Shown here: positions 1 through 6,460 of the stretch, one piece after another
Numbering within the stretch: position 1 is the stretch's first letter
Layout of the letters: each line of letters opens with the position of its first letter
Source of the DNA: Parachlamydiaceae bacterium
Lineage (GTDB): Bacteria; Chlamydiota; Chlamydiia; Chlamydiales; Parachlamydiaceae
Assembly: GCA_013698165.1 (NCBI GenBank)
Contig: JACCVN010000077.1
Coordinates: 1-6,688, forward strand
DNA: 6,688 bases
Direction: 5' to 3'
Notes under the pieces: generated by a model
The model's database searches: none
What the model saw: only the letters and a program-made list of their open reading frames with translations
What the model was told of the DNA's origin: nothing
Made by a program: the position numbers and the translations under genes

Positions 1-23
1 CTTCTATAAAATACAAAAAGTGA

Positions 24-980
24 TTAATTTGACTGCGAGTTGGATAACTTTCCTCGAACGAGGATTTGCTCCATCTCTTGGGGCAAAGGAGCATAGAATT
101 CAAGTAATTTTCCTGTGGTTGGGTGTTCAAACTGCAAATAATGCGCATGCAGCATTTGACGATTTACATTAAAAGTGCTGTTGGCGCGCTCACTGCCATA
201 GATAATATCCCCAAGGACAGGAGTATTCAAGTGCTTTAAATGCACACGAATTTGATGTGTGCGGCCAGTCACAAGTACGATATTGACAAAAGAAAGCTCG
301 CTGTTATAGTTGAGTGTTTTGCAGATACTAATGGCTTTTTTTCCACCATGCGGCAAGACAGTCATCATTTTTCGTTGAACAGGATGACGTCCGATTGGCT
401 GGTCGATAGTAATGTCACCCGGTTTCCCTACGCAGATAGCGCGATATTCTTTGATAATTTTGCGGTTGGAAAATAGTTCAACAAGTTTGCGCTGGGCCTC
501 TTCAGTTTTTGCGGCGAGCAAGAGCCCTGTGGTCTCTTTATCCAGGCGATGGACAATCCCCGGCCGTAAATTACCCGTGGAATTGGCGCTGCGGGAGAGC
601 TTTTCAATTTCTTGACAGTGATATAAAAGAGCGTTGACAAAAGTCCCGGTCCAGTTGCCTGCAGCTGGGTGAACGACCATACCAGCGGGTTTATTGATCA
701 AAATGATCGAATCATCTTCATAAATAATATCTAAGGGGATGTTTTCCGCTTGGAGGGTGATTTCCGGAGTTAAAATAAAATGAACTTCAACCTCATCGCC
801 AAATTCAGGCTTGAAACGTTTTTTTACCTGTTCACCATTAACTAGCACTTTTTGCTCTTCAATTAAATATTGAAAATAGGTGCGAGATTTTAATTCTTTG
901 AAACGATCGGCTAGGATTTTGTCAAGGCGTTGACCTGCTTCAGTTTCTGAAATAATAATACAATCAATCTCTTCTTGCAT
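24..980 (-). CDS. rluD: RluD/SfhB-family 23S rRNA pseudouridine synthase
   Basis: Predicted enzyme isomerising specific uridines of large-subunit rRNA to pseudouridine in the cytoplasm; RluD proper acts on the helix 69 loop of 23S rRNA. The 318-aa product has an N-terminal S4 RNA-binding domain (about residues 16-66, beginning GQRLDKILADRF) and an RluA-type catalytic domain from about 85 to 300. The catalytic motif is HRLDKETTG with the expected nucleophilic Asp147, and the family motif TGRTHQIRVH lies at 238-247. Length is normal for RluD (E. coli 326 aa). The open frame extends to a TTG at 1016, but the ATG at 980 is preceded by AGGA eight bases upstream, and that Shine-Dalgarno includes the TAG stop of the preceding gene, so translation is probably coupled. 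It is the last gene of a three-gene run, and only 23 bases follow its TAA. Matches C. trachomatis CT658 by position (recalled). RluC- or RluA-like target specificity cannot be excluded. Confidence 0.94.
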   Translation of the reverse strand: MQEEIDCIIISETEAGQRLDKILADRFKELKSRTYFQYLIEEQKVLVNGEQVKKRFKPEFGDEVEVHFILTPEITLQAENIPLDIIYEDDSIILINKPAGMVVHPAAGNWTGTFVNALLYHCQEIEKLSRSANSTGNLRPGIVHRLDKETTGLLLAAKTEEAQRKLVELFSNRKIIKEYRAICVGKPGDITIDQPIGRHPVQRKMMTVLPHGGKKAISICKTLNYNSELSFVNIVLVTGRTHQIRVHLKHLNTPVLGDIIYGSERANSTFNVNRQMLHAHYLQFEHPTTGKLLEFYAPLPQEMEQILVRGKLSNSQSN

Positions 981-990
981 GAAAATTGTC

Positions 991-1284
991 CTATGAATTT
1001 TTTTGGATAATGGCAATTAGCCATAAGGGAATTGGCGCTTCGGAATGATTAGGCAATAAGCGCTGTTTAAGACTTAAGATGTTAGACCTAAGCAGCTCGA
1101 GTGTAGGAATATCCACGACAGCAGAGATGACTTTACCAAGGTATTTTTGACCTTGCTCTTCCCATTCTTTTAAATAGTCGCCACCACTGCAAAAAAGGTT
1201 ACGGATAGCTGGGTCTGCTTTTGAAAGCATTAGCTCCATAGTGGAATCGAGTTGGAAGCCGAAAAATAGGGATTCGGAATACAT
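991..1284 (-). CDS. 97-aa protein of unknown function in the rluD operon
   Basis: I do not recognise this family. The 97-aa product begins MYSESLFFGFQLDS. It has no signal peptide, no clear membrane segment and no metal-binding motif. Residues 16-30 and 36-56 look helical and amphipathic (for example GDYLKEWEEQGQKYLGK). Residues 61-77 form a Leu-rich basic helix, and the C-terminus has a short hydrophobic patch (PIPLWLIAII, 84-93). It is a real gene by context. Its ATG shares one base with the upstream TAA (TAATG), an AGAGG sits four bases before the start, and its TAG stop falls inside the Shine-Dalgarno of rluD, so it is coupled on both sides. It is probably a cytoplasmic, lineage-specific small protein. 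A role with rluD, ribosome function or secretion would be guesswork. Confidence 0.78.
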   Translation of the reverse strand: MYSESLFFGFQLDSTMELMLSKADPAIRNLFCSGGDYLKEWEEQGQKYLGKVISAVVDIPTLELLRSNILSLKQRLLPNHSEAPIPLWLIAIIQKNS

Positions 1285-1547
1285 TAATCCTCTCGGCCTT
1301 TTCTATAAGCTTTTTTCAAGTTTTCAGCATGATTTTGTAAATCTCGACGTACCATTTCTACAAGACTCTGCATCATCATATTGTAGACTTTTGGAGCTTT
1401 TGTCTTCAGGTCCGCAAGAGAACTAATTTTAGTTGAACTGTTAACAACAGGTGTATTCGAAGATGCTGCAGCTCCAGCCGTCGTTGGATCAGCAGCTGAA
1501 GGTCCTGAAGGAGGAGGCGCACTTGGAGCCACTGGGTTAGTCGACAT
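1284..1547 (-). CDS. 87-aa protein with Pro/Ala/Ser-rich N-terminus, unknown function
   Basis: Unrecognised small protein in two parts. Residues 1-40 are low-complexity and rich in Pro, Ala, Ser and Thr (MSTNPVAPSAPPPSGPSA), so likely disordered. Residues 42-87 look like one or two helices ending in a strongly charged tail (LKKAYRKGRED). Both small size and position next to rluD recall C. trachomatis CT659, which lies between CT658 and gyrA_2; that equivalence is inferred from gene order, not alignment. The open frame starts at a TTG at 1553, but AAGAGG abuts that TTG and is correctly spaced (six bases) from the ATG at 1547, so 1547 is chosen. The stop overlaps the next gene's ATG as TAATG. 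A promoter-like sequence lies upstream at 1591-1619, making this the likely first gene of the operon. A disordered Ser/Pro-rich N-terminus is compatible with type III secretion substrates of chlamydiae, but also with many other proteins. Confidence 0.75.
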   Translation of the reverse strand: MSTNPVAPSAPPPSGPSAADPTTAGAAASSNTPVVNSSTKISSLADLKTKAPKVYNMMMQSLVEMVRRDLQNHAENLKKAYRKGRED

Positions 1548-1590
1548 ACACAACCTCTTGGTTAATTATCCTGTATGGTCTCTAACTATT

Positions 1591-1619
1591 ATAATAACAC
1601 ATTAAAGGAGAAGAGGCAA
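1591..1619 (-). promoter_or_regulatory. Candidate sigma-70/sigma-66 promoter for the small-protein/rluD operon
   Basis: On the minus strand, TTGCCT (1619-1614) is followed after 17 bases by TATTAT (1596-1591). The -35 matches the consensus at four of six positions and the -10 at five of six, and the -10 is preceded by TGT, an extended -10 element. Transcription would start near 1584, giving a leader of roughly 37 bases before the ATG at 1547. An overlapping TATAAT (1593-1588) is an alternative -10 with a poor 20-base spacer. It lies in the gap after recX, so it would let the three downstream genes be expressed independently of recX. This is a sequence match only. Confidence 0.45.
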
Positions 1620-1660
1620 TATAATAATTTTTTAAGTATGACAGGAATAAATAAACCTTA

Positions 1661-2281
1661 TTAATCCAGATCTTCCAAACTTACTTTTTTTCGCAATTCA
1701 TCAAAAATTTCTTCAAAAGAATAGCCTTTTCGCGCTAAAGCGGCCACCACTTTTTGCTTTTCTTTAGGATCAGTGAGCTTCCGACTGCGGTATCTTGTCG
1801 CCAATAGGCGTTGAATATTTTCTCTTTGGGAAACTTTGTCACACTGAGAGGAGATCGCTTCATTTGCCAATCCTTCCGGCACGCCCTTGGCTCGCAGCTT
1901 CATCCCAATGGCTTTAGCTCCATATTTCTGACGTTGAAGACAGCGCACAGTACTTTCGACCCATTCGCGATCGTTAAGGTATCCCATTTCAACAAATTCA
2001 TTTACGACCTTTGTTATTGTAGAAGTGGATACCAACCTCTTCGAAAGAGCAGTCTTAAGCTCGCCGCTAAAGTAGTTGCGTTTGGCAAGCCTTCGAATGA
2101 TGAAATTTCTAGCGCCCTTATACTCAAGAGCTTTTAACTTTTCTTCACATTCGAGCTGATCATTTCCTTCAATTTGCGGCCGTCTTCCCAAAATTGATAG
2201 ATGGCCCCCTTTCCACTCTTCACCATCCAGGAAAAGATTGATTAATTCCGGCCTTTTACCTGTTGTAATAGAGACTTTCAT
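1661..2281 (-). CDS. recX: RecX family regulatory protein
   Basis: RecX proteins bind RecA filaments and limit or modulate their extension and recombinase activity. The 206-aa product has an N-terminal extension (about 1-48) and then the all-helical RecX core of three-helix repeats. The first (about 50-96) contains the family pattern around RRLAKRNYFSGELKTALSKR, where most members have an R..S..EL..KL..KG arrangement. The second (about 98-145) contains GYLNDREWVES, the counterpart of the G.ldD..fA motif, and KYGAKAIGMKLRAKGVPE. The third (about 150-198) ends in ARKGYSFEEIFDEL, typical of the RecX C-terminus. The ATG is supported by AGGA seven bases upstream. The gene is not next to recA here. 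It follows the topoisomerase IV pair on the same strand after a 128-bp gap holding an inverted repeat, so shared transcription with parC is possible but not shown. Length is within the usual RecX range. Confidence 0.87.
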   Translation of the reverse strand: MKVSITTGKRPELINLFLDGEEWKGGHLSILGRRPQIEGNDQLECEEKLKALEYKGARNFIIRRLAKRNYFSGELKTALSKRLVSTSTITKVVNEFVEMGYLNDREWVESTVRCLQRQKYGAKAIGMKLRAKGVPEGLANEAISSQCDKVSQRENIQRLLATRYRSRKLTDPKEKQKVVAALARKGYSFEEIFDELRKKVSLEDLD

Positions 2282-2328
2282 CTTAAATTCCTGAATTAAT
2301 CATAGAGATACCGACGGTTGAGGAGCCG

Positions 2329-2390
2329 GCACCATTTTTGACGCAAAGACGCAGCAGGCTACATTTTGCTCTTTGCGTAAAAAATGGTGC
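2329..2390. repeat. 20-bp inverted repeat (19/20 matched) in the parC-recX gap
   Basis: The left arm GCACCATTTTTGACGCAAAG (2329-2348) and right arm CTTTGCGTAAAAAATGGTGC (2371-2390) are reverse complements apart from one position. They enclose 22 bases, which contain a further AGCA/TGCT pair (2353-2356 with 2367-2370). In the minus-strand transcript this is a long hairpin about 20 bases after the parC stop and about 48 bases before the recX start. No run of U follows the stem on either strand, so it is not a standard Rho-independent terminator. It could be a transcript-stabilising or attenuating hairpin, or a dispersed palindromic repeat (REP- or MITE-like). The arm resembles the ACGCAAAGACGC-type intergenic repeats seen in several genomes, which favours a dispersed repeat, but no second copy is in this window. 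Confidence 0.85.
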
Positions 2391-2409
2391 TACTTAGTAG
2401 GCCATATAA

Positions 2410-4314
2410 TTATCCTTGCAGGACCATAATTTTTTTGATTTCGCGCGGGGACATTTTGATGCCTTTAGCGCTGACTCCCTTGACTAGCAGGCTGCTGAAT
2501 GGGAAGGACGCTTTGGCAGTTTTTTGCTTGGCTTTAGGAACAAAAATGAGTTCAAGTGAGGGGTCCGGCTGCGTAGAGATGAATTGAAGCTCCATATTTT
2601 GTTCCAGGTAGCGATAGAGCTTATCGAGGATAAACTTTTCGATCACAAATCGTTTAGCATAACAAAGGCGTTTAACAGGGTCTTTATAAACGACGCTGAT
2701 GACGCTTTTTTTGTCTGCAGCTCCAACATAAACGATTTTGTTATCCTTTTGGTCTACATATTGTTTTTCAGGCATGTTAATGACCTTATAGGAACCATCC
2801 TTATAGATGAGCAAAATTTTGTCAAAATTTGTGCATTCAAAACTGCTGCCGGTAGCGACGTTCGTACCTACAAAGCCTGTAGCAGGATCAAAGCCGACTT
2901 TGACATTGCGAGTTTCTATAGCTCTCCAATTTACTTCACCAATAGATTGAATGACCGTCTGGCGGGGGTAGTCTTTTCCGTATTTAGTGATCAAGGCTTG
3001 GAGGTAGTTGATAGTGAATTTCTTAATATTCTGTAGATGCTTTTGAACCTTGCTAAGTTCTTGCTGTAGGGCAGTAATTTCAGTTTCATTTTTATCGATA
3101 TTAAAGCGAGAAATGCGGCGAATAGGGATATTTAACAGCTTTTCACGATCGTCATAGGTAGGCTCTCGAGAAAGCTGGGGGTAGAAGGGCGTGAGTCCTT
3201 TTTCTACTGATGCATGTATCAGATCATATTCAGCAATAAACTCGATCGGCTTATATAGCCTGTTTTCAATAAAAATACGTTCCAAGTTTCTTTCAAAGAT
3301 TTTCTCTAGCAAACGACCATTCTCGATTTCCAATTCCATCTGCAAGTATTCTTGAAGCTTGCTGACATTCAAGTGTAAAATGTCATCGACTGTACATTCC
3401 CAAGGAAGATCATCTTTGATCGATACCATCTGAGGCGTCAAAGTCACCTCACATTCCGTGTAAAGATAAAGAGCATCGATTAAATCCTGGGAATAATGAC
3501 CACGAGGTAATTTTATCTCGATTTCGACCTTGTCGGAAGTGTAGTCGTGGATGGCATCGATTTTAATCTTCCCCTTTTTAGCCGCCTCGTCGATCGAGCG
3601 GATCAGGGACTCAGTTGTAGAGCCGTAGCAGATTTCCCTTATGACAACTGTTTTGGGGTCTGTAATATCGAATTTTACGCGCAATTTAACTTTTCCGAGG
3701 CCTTTATTATATCCCGTGGCGTCCATAAACCCGCCGGTAGGGAAGTCTGGCAAAATAAGAAAGCTTTCATTTTTCAAAATGGCAATTTCAGCCTCAAGAA
3801 GTTCGACAAAATTATGCGGCAAAATGTATGTCGACATGCCTACAGCAATACCCTCAGCGCCTTGCATTAGCAAAATCGGCAGCTTAGCCGGCAGGCAGAC
3901 AGGTTCTTGATGACGCCCGTCATAAGAAGGGATCGTTTGTGTAAGATCCGGATTAAACATGGTCGCAATTGCAAGCTGTGAGAGTCTTGTTTCAATATAA
4001 CGTCCAGCGGCTGCAGGATCCCCCGTAAGGATATTTCCGAAGTTTCCTTGCCTATCTAAAAGATACTCTTTGTTAGCCATGTTGATCATTGCTTCAGTGA
4101 TTGGAGCATCCCCGTGAGGATGGAAAGCCATGGTCTGACCGGCGACATTGACGACCTTATGCAATTTGCCGTCATTCATTTTCCATAAGGTGTGCAAAAT
4201 CCGCCTTTGCACAGGCTTAAGGCCATCAATTGCATTGGGGATCGCGCGATCTAAAATGACGTATGAAGCATATTTTAGATAGTGATGCCGCATGAGTTGT
4301 TTTGCATCTTTCAT
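2410..4314 (-). CDS. parC: Topoisomerase IV-type subunit A (ParC-like, often annotated gyrA_2)
   Basis: DNA-cleaving subunit of a type IIA topoisomerase, acting with ParE encoded just upstream. Residues 9-40 hold the N-terminal signature (IPNAIDGLKPVQRRIL). HPHGD lies at 65-69, and AAAGRYIETRLS (101-112) carries the catalytic Arg105-Tyr106, the tyrosine that forms the transient DNA link. QGAEGIAVGMSTYILPHN (151-168) and FPTGGFMD (191-198) are winged-helix/tower landmarks. Coiled-coil-like helices occupy about 320-450. The C-terminal part (about 498-634) is short, with only a partial beta-pinwheel and no GyrA box (QRRGGKG-like), so decatenation rather than DNA wrapping and negative supercoiling is expected. 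Wording such as GNILTGD and YAKRFVIEKFILD matches Bacteroidetes-type ParC as I recall it. At 634 aa it is shorter than E. coli ParC (752) and, from memory, longer than the C. trachomatis gyrA_2 product. The ATG overlaps the parE TGA (ATGA), with AGAAGG nine bases upstream, so translation is coupled. Position 70 is Ala where E. coli GyrA has quinolone-contacting Ser83. Confidence 0.95.
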   Translation of the reverse strand: MKDAKQLMRHHYLKYASYVILDRAIPNAIDGLKPVQRRILHTLWKMNDGKLHKVVNVAGQTMAFHPHGDAPITEAMINMANKEYLLDRQGNFGNILTGDPAAAGRYIETRLSQLAIATMFNPDLTQTIPSYDGRHQEPVCLPAKLPILLMQGAEGIAVGMSTYILPHNFVELLEAEIAILKNESFLILPDFPTGGFMDATGYNKGLGKVKLRVKFDITDPKTVVIREICYGSTTESLIRSIDEAAKKGKIKIDAIHDYTSDKVEIEIKLPRGHYSQDLIDALYLYTECEVTLTPQMVSIKDDLPWECTVDDILHLNVSKLQEYLQMELEIENGRLLEKIFERNLERIFIENRLYKPIEFIAEYDLIHASVEKGLTPFYPQLSREPTYDDREKLLNIPIRRISRFNIDKNETEITALQQELSKVQKHLQNIKKFTINYLQALITKYGKDYPRQTVIQSIGEVNWRAIETRNVKVGFDPATGFVGTNVATGSSFECTNFDKILLIYKDGSYKVINMPEKQYVDQKDNKIVYVGAADKKSVISVVYKDPVKRLCYAKRFVIEKFILDKLYRYLEQNMELQFISTQPDPSLELIFVPKAKQKTAKASFPFSSLLVKGVSAKGIKMSPREIKKIMVLQG

Positions 4315-6149
4315 TTTGTGGCGCCTTCTGCAGTGACTGGAGCTGCATCTTCATTAATGAGATTTTCCATGATGAACGCTTTACGTTCTGGGGTATTTTT
4401 GCCCATATAAAATTGCAAGGTGGGTTTAATATCGGAAAAACTGTTGACTGACACCGGAAGCAGTCTGATATCTTTGTTGATGAATTGCTTGAATTCGTTT
4501 GGAGAGATCTCTCCTAGCCCTTTAAAGCGAGTGACTTCGATGCCCTTTTTTAATTGAGCAATGGCCTTGTCGCGTTCTTCTTCGGTATAGCAATAAAGAG
4601 TCTTATCTTTGTTTCGGACTTTAAAAAGCGGGGTTTCCAAAATATAGAGATGACCATTCATCACAAGGCCTTCAAAATAGGTTAAAAAGAAGGTCATCAG
4701 CAAATTACGTATGTGCATGCCATCCACATCGGCATCTGTGGCCAATATAACTTTTGAATAGCGGAGATTGTCAATTTCATCTTCGATATTTAAAGCGCTC
4801 ATCAAATTAAACATTTCTTCATTCTTATACAGCTGGTCAAGCTTCATGCCATGCACATTCAAAGGCTTACCACGCAAGGAAAACACTGCCTGGACAAGGG
4901 GGTCACGCGTTGCCACAATAGAGGCACTGGCAGAATCTCCTTCAGTAAGGAAGATCTGGGTATTTTGACCGAATTTCGAATCGTCATTTAAATGATAGCG
5001 GCAATCGCGAAGTTTCGGAATTTTAAAGGAAATTCGTTTTTGCTTTTCTTTGGCTTCCTTTTTAACTGCCGAAAGCTCTTTACGCAGCTTTTCGTTGAAA
5101 ACAATTCTTTCAATGATCTTATTGGCCATTTTCGGATTTTGATAGAGCAGATTGGCAACATTCTCTTTGATTTCTTGAACTAGTGGAGTGCGGATGTCGG
5201 TATTGCCAAGCTTGTTCTTCGTTTGCGATTCAAAAATCGGGTCCTTGATTTTTACAAGTAGAGTTCCCACAATACCGTCACGGACGTCGACGCCTTGGAA
5301 GTTCTTTTTGGAAAATTCGTTGATTCCCTTTAAGATCCCCTCTCGAAAGGCAGATAAGTGCGTGCCGCCATCGGAAGTGTATTGTCCATTGACGAATGAA
5401 AAGAAACATTCTCCATAGCTATGTGTATGCAAAAAGGCAAACTCTACCGTCTTGCCACGGTAATGCAGAGGCTCATAAAGTCGATCTTCTGTGACTTCCT
5501 GATTCAGGAGGTCGAGCAGTCCGTTCTTTGATTCTATCAATTCGCCATTGTAGTATAAACGTAAACCGGTATTCAAGTACGCATAGTGCCACATACGTTT
5601 AAGCAGGAATTCGTTTTGAAAGTCATATTTCTTAAAGATCTCAAGATCGGGAATAAACTCGATATAGGTGCCGTTCTTTTCTGATGTTTTACCTTTTTTC
5701 TGATTCTGTAAAACGCCTTTCGAAAATGTGGCTTCTGCATATTCCCCTTCACGGAAACTGCGCACTAAAAAATGGCTCGAAAGAGCATTGACGGCCTTTG
5801 TGCCTACTCCGTTCAAGCCGACTGAAAATTGGAAAACGTCGTCATTATACTTTGCGCCTGTATTAATCTGGCTGACACATTCGATCATCTTGCCAAGAGG
5901 TATCCCGCGGCCAAAGTCGCGAACTCTGATCTGTCCTGTCTCAGGATCCATATCAATATCAATTTTTTCGCCATGATGCATGATGAATTCATCGACACTG
6001 TTATCAATGACTTCTTTAGCCATAATGTATATGCCGTCATCCGGATGCGATCCATCGCCAAGCCGGCCGATGTACATGCCTGAACGTAAACGTATATGTG
6101 CTAAGGCATCTAAAGTCTTTACTGTGCTTTCGTCGTATGTTTTTGCCAT
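4311..6149 (-). CDS. parE: Topoisomerase IV-type subunit B (ParE-like, often annotated gyrB_2)
   Basis: ATPase/TOPRIM subunit of a type IIA topoisomerase. The 612-aa product carries a complete set of motifs. The GHKL ATP-binding fold has EVIDNSVDE (46-54, with Glu46 and Asn50), DFGRGIP (78-84) and GLNGVGTKAVNALS (111-124). The QTK loop lies at 309-311 with Lys311. The TOPRIM metal site has TEGDSA (402-407, Glu403) and TDADVDG (471-477). KGLGEISP (543-550) and YMGKNTPERK (581-590) follow. EGDSA is followed by SAS rather than the GGS usual in GyrB/ParE. The long GyrB-specific insert of proteobacteria is absent. The frame is open to a TTG at 6260, but the 37 extra residues look unrelated and the first ATG (6149) begins MAKTYDES directly before the conserved domain. 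The ribosome-binding site is weak (GGGGA only a base or so from the ATG, GAAG further up). It is the first gene of the parE-parC pair. Gyrase B is the alternative, disfavoured by the partner lacking a GyrA box. Confidence 0.95.
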   Translation of the reverse strand: MAKTYDESTVKTLDALAHIRLRSGMYIGRLGDGSHPDDGIYIMAKEVIDNSVDEFIMHHGEKIDIDMDPETGQIRVRDFGRGIPLGKMIECVSQINTGAKYNDDVFQFSVGLNGVGTKAVNALSSHFLVRSFREGEYAEATFSKGVLQNQKKGKTSEKNGTYIEFIPDLEIFKKYDFQNEFLLKRMWHYAYLNTGLRLYYNGELIESKNGLLDLLNQEVTEDRLYEPLHYRGKTVEFAFLHTHSYGECFFSFVNGQYTSDGGTHLSAFREGILKGINEFSKKNFQGVDVRDGIVGTLLVKIKDPIFESQTKNKLGNTDIRTPLVQEIKENVANLLYQNPKMANKIIERIVFNEKLRKELSAVKKEAKEKQKRISFKIPKLRDCRYHLNDDSKFGQNTQIFLTEGDSASASIVATRDPLVQAVFSLRGKPLNVHGMKLDQLYKNEEMFNLMSALNIEDEIDNLRYSKVILATDADVDGMHIRNLLMTFFLTYFEGLVMNGHLYILETPLFKVRNKDKTLYCYTEEERDKAIAQLKKGIEVTRFKGLGEISPNEFKQFINKDIRLLPVSVNSFSDIKPTLQFYMGKNTPERKAFIMENLINEDAAPVTAEGATK

Positions 6150-6316
6150 ATCCCCATCTTCGCTGGTGTTACTAAAAAAAATGTTTTGAGAGATCAGCGT
6201 GCCCAAGAATATACAATCGACATTAAGCTGAAAAGCCCTAAATTTAAGTAAGGCCCTCAAAAGATTGAATAGTTGTCAAATCTAATAACAAGATTATAAG
6301 GATAGAATAGTGTATG

Positions 6317-6325
6317 TGTGGATAA
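6317..6325 (-). promoter_or_regulatory. Perfect DnaA-box sequence (TTATCCACA)
   Basis: The minus strand reads TTATCCACA, the exact consensus DnaA-binding 9-mer, about 170 bases upstream of the parE start and about 45 bases from the edge of an AT-rich tract. I saw no second exact copy or close match in the intergenic region. A given 9-mer is expected about 0.05 times on both strands of a window this size. It could be a DnaA-controlled promoter element for parE or the divergent gene, an isolated titration site, or chance. A full origin normally has a cluster of such boxes, which is not seen. Confidence 0.4.
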
Positions 6326-6449
6326 GCAGCGATGCTTGGAGTAGACTTGTTTAATATATGCAGAGATATTTGATTACATAAAAAAGTAGTATATTTAGTC
6401 AAAATTATAAAATTTTTTTGAATTTAATTATTTTTATAAACTTTCAAAT

Positions 6450-6455
6450 AAGGAG
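6450..6455 (+). promoter_or_regulatory. Strong Shine-Dalgarno that fixes the GTG start at 6461
   Basis: AAGGAG lies five bases before a GTG codon and is the best ribosome-binding sequence in the window. No ATG in the same frame lies nearby upstream; the next in-frame ATG is codon 14. This decides the GTG as the start of the edge gene. Confidence 0.75.
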
Positions 6456-6460
6456 ATATT

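Larger units (their letters stand above)
6150..6460. other. Divergent intergenic region between parE and the right-edge gene
   Basis: This 311-bp stretch separates the minus-strand parE from the plus-strand gene starting at 6461, so it should hold both promoters. It contains a perfect DnaA-box 9-mer (6317-6325) and a strongly AT-rich tract: 78 of 90 bases in 6361-6450 are A or T, and 45 of 50 in 6396-6445. A TTGACA occurs on the minus strand (6279-6274), but no good -10 lies 16-18 bases after it. On the plus strand several TATAAA-like words occur (6406-6411, 6435-6440), none with a convincing -35. I see no RNA gene, terminator hairpin or further open frame that looks coding. Confidence 0.6.

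Noticed and set aside
1620..1660. Terminator after recX
   Set aside because: The region is AT-rich but has no stem longer than three or four bases followed by a T run on the minus strand.
1811..2137. 108-codon plus-strand frame opposite recX
   Set aside because: Antisense to a clear RecX core with no recognisable product.
2390..2400. CTACTTAGTAG small palindrome beside the 20-bp inverted repeat
   Set aside because: Five-base arms occur often by chance; it may be part of the larger repeat but cannot be supported separately.
2584..3036. 150-codon plus-strand open frame opposite parC
   Set aside because: It lies wholly inside the parC coding sequence on the other strand, its product has no recognisable pattern, and no convincing separate gene signals were seen; it is an antisense shadow.
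3547..3910. Overlapping plus-strand frames of 107 and 89 codons opposite parC
   Set aside because: Two different frames open over the same antisense stretch, with no domain pattern; the conserved parC reading explains the sequence.
6150..6260. A 37-residue N-terminal extension of ParE starting at TTG 6260
   Set aside because: It begins with TTG, has no family resemblance, and the first ATG (6149) lies directly before the conserved ATPase domain, as in other family members.
6274..6279. Consensus TTGACA on the minus strand upstream of parE
   Set aside because: No acceptable -10 element at 16-18 bases (the sequence there is GGGCCT), so it is not called as a promoter.
6324..6337. AAGCA-GCGA-TGCTT mini hairpin with a GNRA-like loop
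   Set aside because: A five-base stem is too short to stand out from chance, and it has no poly-U tail or other context.
6150..6460. Chromosomal origin of replication
   Set aside because: Only one DnaA box is seen and no cluster, so the AT-rich tract with one box is not enough to call an origin.
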